The position numbers and the translations under genes were made by a program. 64,000 bases of DNA from Hormiphora californensis (taxonomy: Eukaryota > Ctenophora > Tentaculata > Cydippida > Pleurobrachiidae). The notes beneath the pieces were generated by a model. The model saw only the letters and a list, made by a program, of their open reading frames with translations, ran no database searches and was not told where the DNA came from. The number at the start of each line of letters is the position of its first letter. Position 1 is the stretch's first letter. Positions 12,601 to 23,359 of the stretch are shown here, piece by piece. The stretch spans positions 4,326,520 through 4,390,519 of the forward strand of contig CM035355.1 of assembly GCA_020137815.1 (NCBI GenBank). The letters are read 5' to 3'.

Positions 12601-13549
12601 CTATCCTACCAGCCCGATGAAAACCACTAACACAAGAACCCACAGGAAAGAACCACCACAAAAACACCTCACCGTGCACGCCGACGTGACAGTGTGAAGT
12701 GTAGGCTCCGGTTCTCCCCTCGCTGCTCCTGGATCAATCACAAGATGTAGCATTAGATTGGTAAGGGCTCACCACACTGTATGTATGTAACGCGCGGGTA
12801 CTGGGAGGTAATGATGTTCGCGCGGGAACCTGGGTTCTGAGGGCATCAGGGGCGCGCGCGTGTGAGCCTGTAAATTGGAAGGTGCTGGGTAATTAATTTA
12901 GAGGGGGCTCACTCGTGTGTGGTTATTGGAATGTATGTGTTTCCGTGGAAAACACACTGTGAACAATGCAATTTATACTTCGTTAAATATTAATTAAAGG
13001 CTCCCCCAAATGAATGATATTAATTAAGAACCCCCCCCCCCCGAATAAAACGAACAATATTAGTTAAAAACCCCTCAAATTATTATCATATAACCCTTTC
13101 CAGGAATTAGTGGAGCTGATTGAGAGCGAATACAAAGAGAGTCTGCTATGTAGTCACGAGAAATCCTTCTCAATGCACGGTATGTCTGGGATCTCAATTT
13201 AGTTTGGAACACTTTCTCTGTAGACGTTTGTCTAATCTATTTCAATTCTCTAAGATTTTCTGAGTGAAAACTGAAAGTGAAGAAGGCCATGGGTCCGGTA
13301 AAAATATACACTACTTACTTTACTAGAAGATTTATATCAGATGTAGTATTTCAGTTTTATCAACTCCCCCTTTCCAGACATACCAGCGGGTCCGCCCATT
13401 ATACGGACCAGGGGTTCCCCCTCATCCATCAAGACTCACCCCCGGGAAGAGCCAGTGGTGATACTACCTGAGTCAGGATAGTAGACAAGATTACCGACCC
13501 CAAAAAACCATGTGGGATCCCTTCCCCCCAATGGTCGAGATTTTTTTTA

Positions 13550-13586
<37 letters not shown>

Positions 13587-14639
13587 ACTTTGGTCGGCAG
13601 TACAAGCAACTTGATCAACAACTTATTAACAGGTTAGGGTTGTCATACTGATGTAACCATCACCTTCGGAGAGGGCAGTTATTTGTGAGACAAGTTAGGG
13701 ATATAATTGTACCTAAGATCAGAGCTGCTTAATTTTGGTCTGCATAACATCGCTTGAACTGGTTAATTCTCTACTAGCTGATTAGGAATGCTAATAAGTT
13801 CATGTGTTATCTTGCCTGGCTAGACTGTGTTTCGGGCGCCACTTTACAAATGTAAAGGGAGGGTTAGAACATAACAAGTGTTGTCACGTTCCTAAGAGAA
13901 TGCTAATGTATTTTACTTCTCTAGAGAGTTGGTACGGGTGTTCGACTCCAATGATTCACTCTCCCAACTAAGGGCTCTGTCTGTCCTGGAATACCTTGTA
14001 CAACAGCACGAAGGTAATTTCTCTTGTTCTATCTCTCTCTCTTTCTCTCTCTCTTCATCCACTTCTCTCTCTCATCTCTCTCTCATCTCTTCTCTTCATC
14101 TCTCTCTCGTCTCCTCTCTACTCTCTCTCTCTCATCTCCTATCTCTCTCTTTCTCTCTCATCGTCTGCAGTCTTCACTCTCTACTCTCCGTCAGTCTCTC
14201 TTTCTCTCTCATTGTCTCTCATCTCTCCTCTTCCTCTCACTCTCTCTACTCATCTCGCGTCTCGCATCTCTACATCTCTCTCTCTCTCTCTATCTCTCTC
14301 TCTCGTCTTCTCTCGTCTCCTCTCTCTCCTCTCTCTCTCTCTCTCTCTTTTCCCCTCCTCTCTCTGTCTTTTTCTCTCTTTTCTTCTACCACGTAACACT
14401 CTTGGACAGGTGGATTACGGGAAACCTTCACGCCTTGTCTCCGCCGAATCGCAGAGTCGTCCAACAACGATTTAAACAAGAGAGCAGAGCGGATCCTTGG
14501 GAAACTATCAGAGCACCCAGCGACCAACACCCCAACTCCACAACCCAATCTACAATCTACACCACCTAACCGCCTAAACCGGCACATCATCCGGTTAGTA
14601 ATATTGGGAGAGGTATCTTATATTGGGAGAAGTATCTGA
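7255..14639 (+). CDS. TEPSIN: Tepsin-like protein (ENTH plus VHS-like, AP-4 coat accessory), 7 exons
   Basis: Tepsin is an adaptor of AP-4 vesicles at the trans-Golgi network. Proposed exons: 7255-7914, 8971-9135, 9222-9362, 13104-13179, 13378-13457, 13929-14013, 14410-14639; phases agree (1437 nt, 478 aa). Exons 2-4 resemble the tepsin ENTH fold: LLQQCLVDDSSTPS, then helices through AFLERLEKRSSSLSNKILPI and TTVASLYKELVELIESE. Exons 6-7 resemble its C-terminal VHS-like domain: LSQLRALSVLEYLV and LNKRAERILGKLS. Odd points: exon 1 encodes about 220 disordered residues with four copies of a roughly 12-residue KEQ-x-NDFM repeat, where human tepsin starts directly with ENTH, so exon 1 could belong to another gene; a VHS helix may be missing between exons 5 and 6; if the exon 5 donor is not used, a TAG follows soon after. 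The family call rests on motif order read by eye. Confidence 0.6.
8060..8760. repeat. GA-rich low-complexity intron of the tepsin-like gene
   Basis: Purine-rich runs such as GAGAGAGGGAATA repeated near 8100-8160, 8250-8300 and 8560-8720, including a tandem AAATGGAGGGAGAGAGGG unit. A pogo-like MITE copy (8403-8487) is embedded. No exon seen. Confidence 0.7.
8403..8487. mobile_element. pogo-like MITE copy
   Basis: Inverted ends TGTCGGACCTCGATTTACCG and CGGTAAATCGGGGTCCGAG, with the internal CAAAACTCTTTCCCACGAG also found in other copies. Terminal bases are degenerate, so the TA duplication is unclear. Confidence 0.7.
9643..9688. repeat. (GA)n microsatellite
   Basis: About 22 uninterrupted GA units in the 3.7-kb intron between tepsin-like exons 3 and 4. 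Confidence 0.95.
9790..11115. repeat. 1.3-kb polypyrimidine-rich tract
   Basis: Strongly strand-biased TCTCTC/CTCC sequence in the same intron. It contains long open frames of Ser/Leu/Pro on one strand and Arg/Glu on the other; these are compositional, not genes. A second such block lies at 11545-11760, with GA/GATA runs at 11366-11430. Confidence 0.85.
13553..13585 (+). repeat. Poly-G run of about 33 bases
   Basis: An unbroken G run in the intron between proposed tepsin-like exons 5 and 6. It may be a real tract or consensus slippage. Confidence 0.9.
14030..14392. repeat. CT-rich intron of the tepsin-like gene
   Basis: The intron between 14013 and 14410 is almost wholly interrupted (CT)n, acting as one very long polypyrimidine tract before the last exon. 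Confidence 0.9.
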
Positions 14640-15505
14640 TAGTCAACATCTTAGATCATCTATTACGAGAGTGTGGGTTGTGAATAGTGGGGTGATCAAG
14701 AGCAGGGGTGGCGGAATAATGTTTGATTGTGGTTTGTGAATTGGTAATGAAATTCCCCCTCTGTGCTAGCTCACGGAGGGTAATAAATATTCTCTTGTAC
14801 GGCGGGAAAAAAATTCCTGTGTCAAACTACACAAACGAAAGTTCTAATTTTTTGAACATACCGAGGGAAATTGTCTGAGCTACCATTACATACCGTAAAT
14901 TTATCGATATTTATGGCCATTAACACTGTTTTTGTTTTGGAAAACTATGAAGATGCTGGAATTTGGCTACAAAAACCTTCAGAAATGTGCAACATGCCAT
15001 TCCCAAGGTATTAGGTGGATTCATTGTATAACTAAGCTTATAGTCGAGTCAGAAAAATTCCCAGATTGAATTTTATGCCCATATAAGGAGTTTCACACAC
15101 CTCTGTTGTTTAAACATGTGGTGTAAATCGCTACCGGTCGTTACTTTTCTGTAGAATTCAGGTCCTGGGTTACTATACAAACTAGTACCATACGTTTTGT
15201 TGGTATCGGCAAGACAACCGCACACGTCGTTTAGAGTATCAGAAGGGGCTTGTGGGCCCTTTTTTATAGGCGGCGCCCAAAGCGTTATCACTGAGCACCT
15301 GAAGGAAGTTGTAGTCTACACTACATAGTTCTAGCTCAGGGGTTTTAGCCGCGCACAGGGCGACACCGAGACCAAAAATTCTCGTTACTTTCGCTGTTTC
15401 TTTTGACAAACAAGTTTGCGATAGCGGCCAATAAGCTGGCGGTTTCAAACCTTCCGTCCGAATTCGGAGGGATGATTAGCAGTTCAGAGTGTTTCACAAA
15501 CCAGG

Positions 15506-15605
15506 NNNNNNNNNNNNNNNNNNNNNNNNNNNNNNNNNNNNNNNNNNNNNNNNNNNNNNNNNNNNNNNNNNNNNNNNNNNNNNNNNNNNNNNNNNNNNNN
15601 NNNNN
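15506..15605. other. Assembly gap of 100 N
   Basis: Exactly 100 N, a placeholder size, bordered on the right by (GA)n to about 15634. Confidence 1.
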
Positions 15606-15637
<32 letters not shown>

Positions 15638-16289
15638 GAGAGACTACTACATACTATTGTTTCAGGGCAATATCAAGAGGAGTACCTACACCCCCAGAGG
15701 GTGGTCCCTCCTCCCATCGTATAGCTGACTCATTCTATCCCCAGTGGGTAAAAGTGTGAGATGCCGGGGTGGTTGCCCAGGGTGAGTCAGGGTGAGTTTC
15801 ATATTTTAAACCTCTAGTTTATTATCTGTGTTAATTTTAATGCATGGAAAGATTCCCTCAATACCTCCTTTTATGGTTGTTGCATAGTTTGCAGCGAAAA
15901 ATAGTGAGAAATAGTTTTAAAACATACCCGATAGCTGAAGACGTGAAACACAGTGTCTCGAGATAGCGAGCCGTCTGTCAAGTTATTGATTTAGTACCAT
16001 TATATCGTTGTCTATCTTGTTAATACCCGGCCATTTCAGAAGATAACCAAGTGATTGGTGACCACCACCTCCTCCCTCACTACCCCATCTCCCAGCCTCC
16101 CTCAACTCTCTTACAACAGAGACACTCATCGTCCGAACAGCAGCTTGGAGCTGTACACTTGACCGATCTACATGCATGAAGGAGGGGGAAGAGGGCCAGA
16201 TGGAGAGAGAAGAGATAGGGTTAGACCGAATGTGGAGAGAGAGAGGGAGAGGAGAATACCCCTCAGAGGAGAGATGGCGAGACTGGGAC

Positions 16290-16291
16290 GC

Positions 16292-16354
<63 letters not shown>

Positions 16355-16412
16355 GAGGAAAGAGAGGATGAGAGAGAAGAGAGAGAGAGAAGGAGAGAGG
16401 AGAGATAGATAG
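16290..16412. repeat. (GA)n microsatellite
   Basis: Near-pure GA repeat with single interruptions, ending in GATAGATAGATAGAT. It lies just upstream of the PEX5-like exon. Confidence 0.95.
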
Positions 16413-16493
16413 ATAGATGCCAGAGCTGCTTTATATAATTGCATCTAATTATATATGCATGATTATTAATCACCGATCTCCTCTCCTCCGCAG

Positions 16494-17474
16494 TTGCCAA
16501 GTTCACAGAACAGTATCACACTCCATTACACTCCTCAACTACTCCTTTACACTCCTCTACTCCCCCTCTCCACTCCTCAACTCCCCCTCTACAGCGAGTG
16601 GATCAGCGCTGGCAACCGTTCCTCCCCTCCAACACCCGACCGCCCACACAACAACAACAGAGACCATCCAACGCGACCTTTGAGAGATGGGTAAGGAGGT
16701 TCCATCCTGAAATCCTCCAAAAAGTCAGAGCCTCGGAGGTAGTTGATGTTGAGTTATCTCACGATTTGGCTGAGGAGTGGCTACGGGATTTCAATCTTGA
16801 GAATGTTATTAGTGTTTCTTCGTTGAGTGAGGCAGAGGGGATTGTATCAGCGTGGATCCGGGAGTTTCAGGAGAGTCGACAGGAGCTAACCCAGGGTGTG
16901 CAAGTAGAGGAGTATGTGTTCGGGGCAGGAGAGGAGCGGATAGGGGAGGTGAGGGTAGGGGATGTTAGGGGAGGAGAGGAGCGGATGGGAGAGGTGAGGG
17001 TAGGGGAGGTGAGGGGAGGAAGTGTGGAAGATGGAATTGACAGTATATCAAGAGGTAATTACGTGTTTCACTGTCAGTCCAATTGTCAAGTAATATAGCA
17101 CACGCCCGGCCCGGTTCAGAGAGGGCAGTCTTTTGTGAGACAATACAAGTCCAACACTGATTGTATAATCGATAGTTCTAACACCCTAAAAATTGTTTCT
17201 CTATCAGGAAGATACTTGAGGCCAAGACCGCATATTACGAGATCCTTGTCCAGAGAGATACCTCAAACGGTGAAGCATGGTTCTACCTAGGGGTCTGTCA
17301 TCAGCAGAGAGAAAACGAGAAGCAGGCAATAGCTGCATTTACCAAGTATGGTAATCTCCTTTATAGACCTCTAATAATAGGAGTCTTTTTGTCTCTTTAT
17401 CCCACATTATCTTTCAGCTTTCTCTATCTGTCTCATCTTCTTCCCTCTCCTCCTATATCTCTCTATCTCTCTAT

Positions 17475-17510
<36 letters not shown>

Positions 17511-17890
17511 GCTCTCCTCTCGCTCTTCTCGCTAAATTTCTCTCATCTCATCTCTGTAGTTTGTACGTCATCTGACACTGTTCTTCTCTGTTCTCTTCTT
17601 TAAAATTTTTAGCCGGCTGATTTCCTTTCTCACTTCTTTTATTTCAATTTCAGTGGTAGTTAATATCGTTTACCCAGGGACCAGTGAGTAGTTATGGTTT
17701 CTAATGTTCTACCCCCTTATATTCGCCCCGGGATTCCCACCAGTGTCCTTCCCCAAGATGAATGCTACGCTTCAGCTCAGCTCAGTCTTGCTGCCAGTCT
17801 GCAAAATGAATACCAATCCATCTCTGCTATTCGATGTCTTGATTAAAACTGGTTGAGACATTTGGGCGCAAATTTCAAATGCAGTTTCAG
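16494..17890 (+). pseudogene. PEX5: Broken PEX5-like gene (peroxisomal import receptor): WxxxF region plus TPR 1-2 only
   Basis: PEX5 is the cytosolic receptor for PTS1 cargo. Segment 16494-17054 begins AKFTEQYH, resembling the PEX5 start region, and carries three pentapeptides of the WxxxF/Y type that bind PEX14: WVRRF, WLRDF and WIREF. Segment 17208-17345 matches TPR1 (EAWFYLGVCHQQRENEKQAI). Segment 17744-17890 matches TPR2 (YASAQLSLAASLQNEYQSIS). Lesions: joining segments one and two at the visible donor and acceptor shifts frame; TPR2 is interrupted by an in-frame TAA at 17844-17846 just before WLRH; TPR3-7 and the C-terminus are missing before UVSSA begins at 18299; no N-terminal exon with the conserved Cys was found. 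Low-complexity GEVR repeats follow the pentapeptides. A consensus error could explain one lesion, not all. Confidence 0.65.
17400..17560. repeat. CT-rich stretch
   Basis: Interrupted (CT)n with a clean run at about 17478-17510, in the interval between the PEX5-like TPR segments. Confidence 0.85.
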
Positions 17891-18298
17891 GTAAGAAGGA
17901 TCAAGATTAAATACAGTTGACCAGTGAATGGCTTTGATCTACCGAACCCTCACAGAGTAGCTTGTTAGCTGAAAAAATGGTTCAGTTCCTAATTAAATTC
18001 TCCCATTTTTTGCTTTTCCGTTTTTTATTTCGAGCAAGGATCTATCTGCCCCGACAGGCAGGTCAATAACTACAACGGCTGAACTGAAAACTACCCTCCT
18101 GTCTCTTTCTTCCCCCTCCCCTGATGTAGAACTGTGTACTGCACTGGGGATTACCCTGTTCTCTCGAAGAGTTTTGTTTATTTTCTCACATCTCCTGTTC
18201 CAGTTTCACCCAATGGCTACAAAGGGTTAATATATCAAGATATATCGGTCTAGATGGGGCTGACATTGACAGCTGGTTGTAACACCATGTGAGACACC

Positions 18299-21200
18299 AT
18301 GACTGAACATTGGTCCAAGTTCAAGAAGTTGACCCTGAAACTTATCAAGTCAGGTACATTAGCCAATCTCTCTGCACCCTGTCGGTTCGATCCCGGCCCT
18401 CGGCCCACTCTTTTCCTTCAGACCTCATGTTCATGATAACTTTACACATACAATACATATAATGTTACCAGTTGTTACTCCCTGTCATGACGTCACACTA
18501 TTGTATATACATTAGCCTGTGCTAAGTGGAAATTTGAATTAGAGTTAGGAAAAATAGCACACCCCGGCCCAATATACATCTCACATGACACATGTGTTAC
18601 TGTGTAATATTATCATGACATGTTACAGGGGAGGAGACACTGGATGTAGAAAAGATAAAGGAAGTAAAAAGTTTGTGCAAAACGGGCCATTTGGACATGA
18701 CTGATGTGTTTGATTTCCTCATGAAGCATCTTAATACAGCACACGCTCAAATCAGGCTTTCAACTATCCAGGTTAGAGGAGGGGGTGTTGCCATAGTGAC
18801 TCAACTATCCCGGTTAGACTCTGGGGGGGGGGGTTCCAACCTATTTCGTGTACGTTTGTACGGAAAAAAACACGGGTTTCCTCAAACAAAAAAATACAAA
18901 AAAATACAAAAAAATACAAAAAAGTACAAAAAAATACAAAAAAATAAAAACAGTTTTATATGGTAATTTACCATTATTGTTCGAACTTTTACTGTTTTTA
19001 AACATTCTTCCGCGCTATTTCACGCAATTTAGCACAAAATATATACATATTTTACATATGTAGCATGCCAAAATCGCGAGAGAAATTTCCCCGAATCGCA
19101 ATTTCTTACCGAGAAAATTTTCTCGAATCGTATTTTCTAAGCGAGAAATTTCCCCGAATCGCAATTTCTTACCGAGAAAATTTTCCCGAATCGTATTAAC
19201 TAAGCGAGAAATTTCCCCGAATCGCAATTTCTTACCGAGAAAATTTTCTCGAATCGTATTTTCTAAGCGAGAAGTTTCCTCGAATCGCAATTTCTTACCG
19301 AGAAAATTTTCTCGAATCGTATTTTCTAAGCGAGAAATTTCCCCGAATCGCAATTTCTTACCGAGAAAATTTTCTCGAATCGTATTTTCTAAGCGAGAAA
19401 TTTCCCCGAATCGCAATTTCTTACCGAGAAAATTTTCCCGAATCGTATTTTCTAAGCGAGAAATTTCCCCGAATCGCAATTTCTTACCGAGAAAATTTTC
19501 TCGAATCGTATTTTCTAAGCGAGAAATTTCCTCGAATCGCAATTTCTTACCGAGAAAATTTTCTCGAATCGTATTTTCTAAGCGAGAAATTTCTCCAAAT
19601 CGCAATTTCTTACCGAGAAAATTTTCCCGAATCGTATTAACTAAGCGAGAAATTTCCCCGAATCGCAATTTCTTACTGAGAAAATTTTCTCGAATCGTAT
19701 TTTCTAAGCGAGAAGTTTCCTCGAATCGCAATTTCTTACCGAGAAAATTTTCTCGAATCGTATTTTCTAAGCGAGAAATTTCCCCGAATCGCAATTTCTT
19801 ACCGAGAAAATTTTCTCGAATCGTATTTTCTAAGCGAGAAATTTCCCCGAATCGCAATTTCTTACCGAGAAAATTTTCCCGAATCGTATTTTCTAAGCGA
19901 GAAATTTCCCCGAATCGCAATTTCTTACCGAGAAAATTTTCTCGAATCGTATTTTCTAAGCGAGAAATTTCCTCGAATCGCAATTTCTTACCGAGAAAAT
20001 TTTCTCGAATCGTATTTTCTAAGCGAGAAATTTCTCCAAATCGCAATTTCTTACCGAGAAAATTTTCTCGAATCGTATTTTCTAAGCGAGAAATTTCTCC
20101 AAATCGCAATTTCTTACCGAGAAAATTTTCTCGAATCGTATTTTCTAAGCGAGAAATTTTCCCGAATCGCAATTTCTTACCGAGAAAATTTTCTCGAATC
20201 GTATTTTCTAAGCGAGAAATTTCCCCGAATCGCAATTTCTTACCGTTTATGTATAGCTGGGTTTATGTTCATGTATCTATGTATTATTTATACTTTTTTC
20301 ACGCACCCACATCCTTCATTATTTTTTTGTATTTTTTTGTACTTTTTTGTATTGTTTGTATGGAAAAAAACAGGAATTTTGGATACTTTTATGTATGGTC
20401 CGTACGAAAAAATACAAAAAAATACAAAAAAATAGGTTGGAACCCCCCCACTCTGGGGGTTGTCATGGTAACAAACGGTGATTTCTGATGAAGGAGTTGT
20501 AACGGCCCTGCACTAATATCTAGGTGCTGCATGAGCTGATATTGCGTAGTCAGGTGGTACGAGAGCTGGCCTGGGAGCGCCTACAAATCATAGTTTCCCT
20601 TACCCTGGCCCTGGAACCGGGGGAGAAGCTTCCACCTCCCACATCCACTCACAAACTACTGACAGTGAGTTTAAGTTGGAATGCATTTGAATATTTGAAT
20701 ATTTCAACGTGCTACTGCATGGCCCCACTCGAATTCTCTTGAAATATCCCTTGAAATTTTTCTCAATATAGAATTTTAGAATTTATTTATTGACTTGGGA
20801 AAATAAAAGCGCTTTAACTCCCATTATAATATGCATTTGCCATTATGTACTAGAGCTAGTCTTTATGCATGGTTAACATATTTATAAAAGAACCCACGGC
20901 CCACGCCCCACACGAATTGTTCTCCGAATTTGAAATTCTATTATGCTAGCTTGAATTTTGTTTGATTGTCCAGCTCGATATGAGTCTAAGACAAATTGAG
21001 ACTCGTTGGATTTCATGATTAATAATTTTCGCCGTACGACGGCATCATCAGCTAGGAAATAGAAATAGTTTATTAATTAATAAATTAATGGAATGTTAAA
21101 CTTTTAACCTTTGGTAACCATGGAAATGTGTTTGTCATCTTGTCAACCTTTAAACCGTTTCTTTACCCTTAGGAAACTGCGATCCGGAATATTGACTTAT

Positions 21201-22681
21201 GGCACGAGAAGTTTGGGCAATATTACCCTAAGCTAAGGGTCTCCTACCGGTTCCTGCAGACCAAGCGAAATGTTGACTTCAAGGCGTTAATTGCCCGCTC
21301 TGATCTCGAAGAGGAAAAGGAGAGGAAGAGGAGAGAAGAAGAGAAAAGGGCAGCTGAATTCCTTGTTGAGAGACGGTTACAAGCATTCGAGGGACAGAGA
21401 GATGCATTCAAAGATTGTGTGTTTGAGTGCAAAACGTGTTTTGATTTACTGAGTTCGTTTGTGAGTAAGGCGGGTGAAGACCATCCTGTCAGTAAGTCGG
21501 ACCAAGACCATCTCGTTAGTACAGCTGATCCAGACTCAGAAGATGCCAAGCTGCCGTCTCTTTCCAACAGTGCCACGTCATCATCTCCTTCACCAAGCTC
21601 TTCGGCAGACAAAAACAAACAAACTCCCAGTAAAGTTGTCCCTCAATCTCCTAAGTTAGTTCTCAAGGAAAGTGCCGACAATGCTTCCATTATCCAGACT
21701 CTAGAGGACCGGGTTCGACAGATTAAAAAGGGGTATCTTCCGAAGTTAGATCACTGGCTCAGTGAGATGGTTCGAAATGCTGCGGAACAGAAACAAGTTC
21801 TGCCAATTCTAAGAACAAAGGAAAAGCTTGTTGCTGTGCTGACCCGGTGGGAAAGGGTTCAAGTGATTCGGTCCGGGAAGAGAAGGAGGAGGATTGTGTA
21901 CCGGCACGCTGACGATGAGAACGATGAGGATTTTGAAGAAGTTGATGATGAAGAAGTGCTCGCTGGGATTCCAGAACAGGACAGGATGGAAGTCGCCATG
22001 AAATTGTCCTCCAGAAAAGGCAAAGAGAAGGCTGTAAAAGGACCGAAAGATAATGACAGTTCAGGTCCCTCTAAACTACCAGAATCGAACTCACCAAAAA
22101 GTAAGGCTACTAAAAGAAAACCGATAGTTCCCCCTAAGAAGTCTCAGAAGGAGAGGGATGAGGAAGATCTCGCACTTCACAAGCAGTCACTCCTCCGATT
22201 CGAGTCGTGTCACCGTTTCTGGGCCACCAAGGAATTCGACGCAGAAGATTTGGACATTGAGACGGTCCGGGCGTTAAACCCAAGCTATACCACAGTAGAG
22301 GGGGTGTTTGAGCCTGTAAAATGGTCGTGTAGAGCGCCAATGGGGGAGGGGAAGTTGTGTCCTAGGATGGATCGGGTGAAGTGTCCTCTTCATGGTAAAG
22401 TCATACCACGGGATGGAAACACAGGAGCACCAATGGACGGGGCCACGGAGAAGGAGAAGTGCAGTAGGAAACCGAAAAGACTTCATTGGAGGGAGTTGGA
22501 AATTGGTGGAGAGAATCAGCGGAAGAAAAGTAAACTTGTAAGTGTCTCAAAAGTTAAACAGCCTGCCACTGCAAAGGGAAGGCTGGAGAAAAAGTTGGCG
22601 AAATCATCATTTCATGTTGATAAGGAATCAGGACAGGACGGATTTGATCAGCAGTACAATTATGTTGTATCTTTGAAGTAA
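18299..22681 (+). CDS. UVSSA: UVSSA (UV-stimulated scaffold protein A), 4 exons, 615 aa
   Basis: Transcription-coupled repair factor that joins stalled RNA polymerase II and recruits TFIIH and USP7 (family knowledge). Exons 18299-18353, 18629-18771, 20524-20664 and 21173-22681 give 1848 nt, 615 aa (human 709). The VHS-like N-terminus spans exons 1-4 (EIKEVKSLCKTG-type start, AHAQIRLSTIQVLHELILRS, then LWHEKFGQYYPKLRVSYRFL). A charged coiled coil follows (EEEKERKRREEEKRAAEFL). The acidic DEDFEEVDDEEV stretch near 21924 resembles the TFIIH p62-binding motif. The C-terminal DUF2043 zinc region, about residues 480-520, has HRFW, FEPVKWSCRAP, CPRMDRVKCPLHGK and VIPRDG. The tail ends FDQQYNYVVSL, as in relatives. 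Intron 2 hosts a 1.6-kb element and starts with a duplicated donor. All phases fit. Confidence 0.93.
18827..20449. mobile_element. TIR element with 9-bp target duplication carrying a 63-bp satellite array
   Basis: The ends are inverted: GGGGGTTCCAACCTATTT near 18829 and AAATAGGTTGGAACCCCC at 20430-20447. Flanking ACTCTGGGG occurs at 18818-18826 and 20450-20458, a 9-bp duplication (ambiguous by one because of the G run). Sub-terminal AAAAAAATACA repeats occur on both sides. The 9-bp duplication fits a Mutator-like origin; no transposase is present. Inserted in UVSSA intron 2. Confidence 0.75.
19074..20246. repeat. About 18.5 copies of a 63-bp dimeric satellite
   Basis: Each unit joins a 31-bp half (ending CGCAATTTCTTAC) and a 32-bp half (ending CGTATTTTCTAAG); the second half contains the perfect palindrome CGAGAAAATTTTCTCG. 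Because 63 is divisible by 3 and no stop occurs, the minus strand has a 406-codon open frame (20235-19015) of 21-residue repeats. Variants (TCCCCG, CTCCAA, TATTAAC) recur in blocks, implying amplification of multi-unit segments. Confidence 0.95.
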
Positions 22682-22752
22682 AATGTGCGTACAAATGTGC
22701 GTGAAATTGTTATCATTTTATATTAAATCGCTCTGCTGATCTATGGGAGAAT

Positions 22753-22792
22753 ATTAATGTGTCAATAAACTATAGTTTATTGACACATTAAT
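22753..22792. repeat. Perfect 40-bp palindrome
   Basis: ATTAATGTGTCAATAAACTA followed directly by its complement, no spacer. It lies about 70 bp after the UVSSA stop. A second inverted pair, TTGGCCAATCAG/CTGATTGGCCAA, follows at about 22839-22878. Confidence 0.95.
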
Positions 22793-22994
22793 GAAGGTTG
22801 GATATTGGCTGACAGATACAAGCTGGCAGATAGATTTTGGCCAATCAGAGCGGTTGTACGCACGCTGATTGGCCAATGGCCGAATATTAATGAAGTTTTA
22901 GTTAGCTCCTGTCGAACCAGAGAAATATGTATTATTTGAACTAATGAAATATGTTAAAGCTAAACGGAATATTAATATTATTGAGTGCTTCCTG

Positions 22995-23245
22995 GGAACT
23001 GTGAGTGACAAGCGTCAGGGGAAATAATTTGTCCATTTCCATGCCACTTCCCACGAGGTGCTACTATAATAATCTTTATCCCATTTGACATGTTTCTTGG
23101 TACTGTGAGTGACAAGCGTCAGGGGAAATAATTTATTTGTCCATTTCCATACCACTCATAAATAATTTCCATGTCACTTAGAATGATTCCCACGAGGTGC
23201 TACTATAATAATCTTTATCCCATTTGACATGTTTCTTGGTACTTG
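22995..23245. repeat. Tandem duplication of about 105-135 bp upstream of the helical-protein gene
   Basis: GTGAGTGACAAGCGTCAGGG to TTGACATGTTTCTTGGTACT occurs at about 22999-23103 and again at about 23105-23243; the second copy carries an extra internal duplication around TTTCCAT. It may lie in promoter or 5'-UTR sequence. Confidence 0.85.
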
Positions 23246-23359
23246 GTTCTACTTTAGCGGTGATTGCTACCACATACAGAAGTCAACTTAGCGTTTCAAT
23301 TTATAGAACTTTTAATGAAATATATAAATAAATACCCTTCAAACTACTACTGTATAGAC

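Larger units (their letters stand above)
14640..16493. other. Spacer with a sequence gap, GA microsatellites and a MITE fragment
   Basis: At 14741-14783 a fragment TTGGTAATGAAATTCCCCCT belongs to a small dispersed family. No exon was recognised. Missing PEX5 5' exons could lie in the gap or be absent. Confidence 0.5.

Noticed and set aside
18382-18400. tRNA-like B box (GGTTCGATCCC) near UVSSA exon 1
   Set aside because: No A box at the right distance and no cloverleaf; could be a decayed SINE but unsupported.
19015-20235. 406-codon minus-strand open frame of perfect 21-residue repeats
   Set aside because: It exists because the sat unit is 63 bp and lacks stops in one frame. It lies inside a TIR element in an intron, with no start context or non-repeat domain.
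19074-20246. CRISPR-like regular array
   Set aside because: Units are contiguous tandem copies without unique spacers, in an animal intron.
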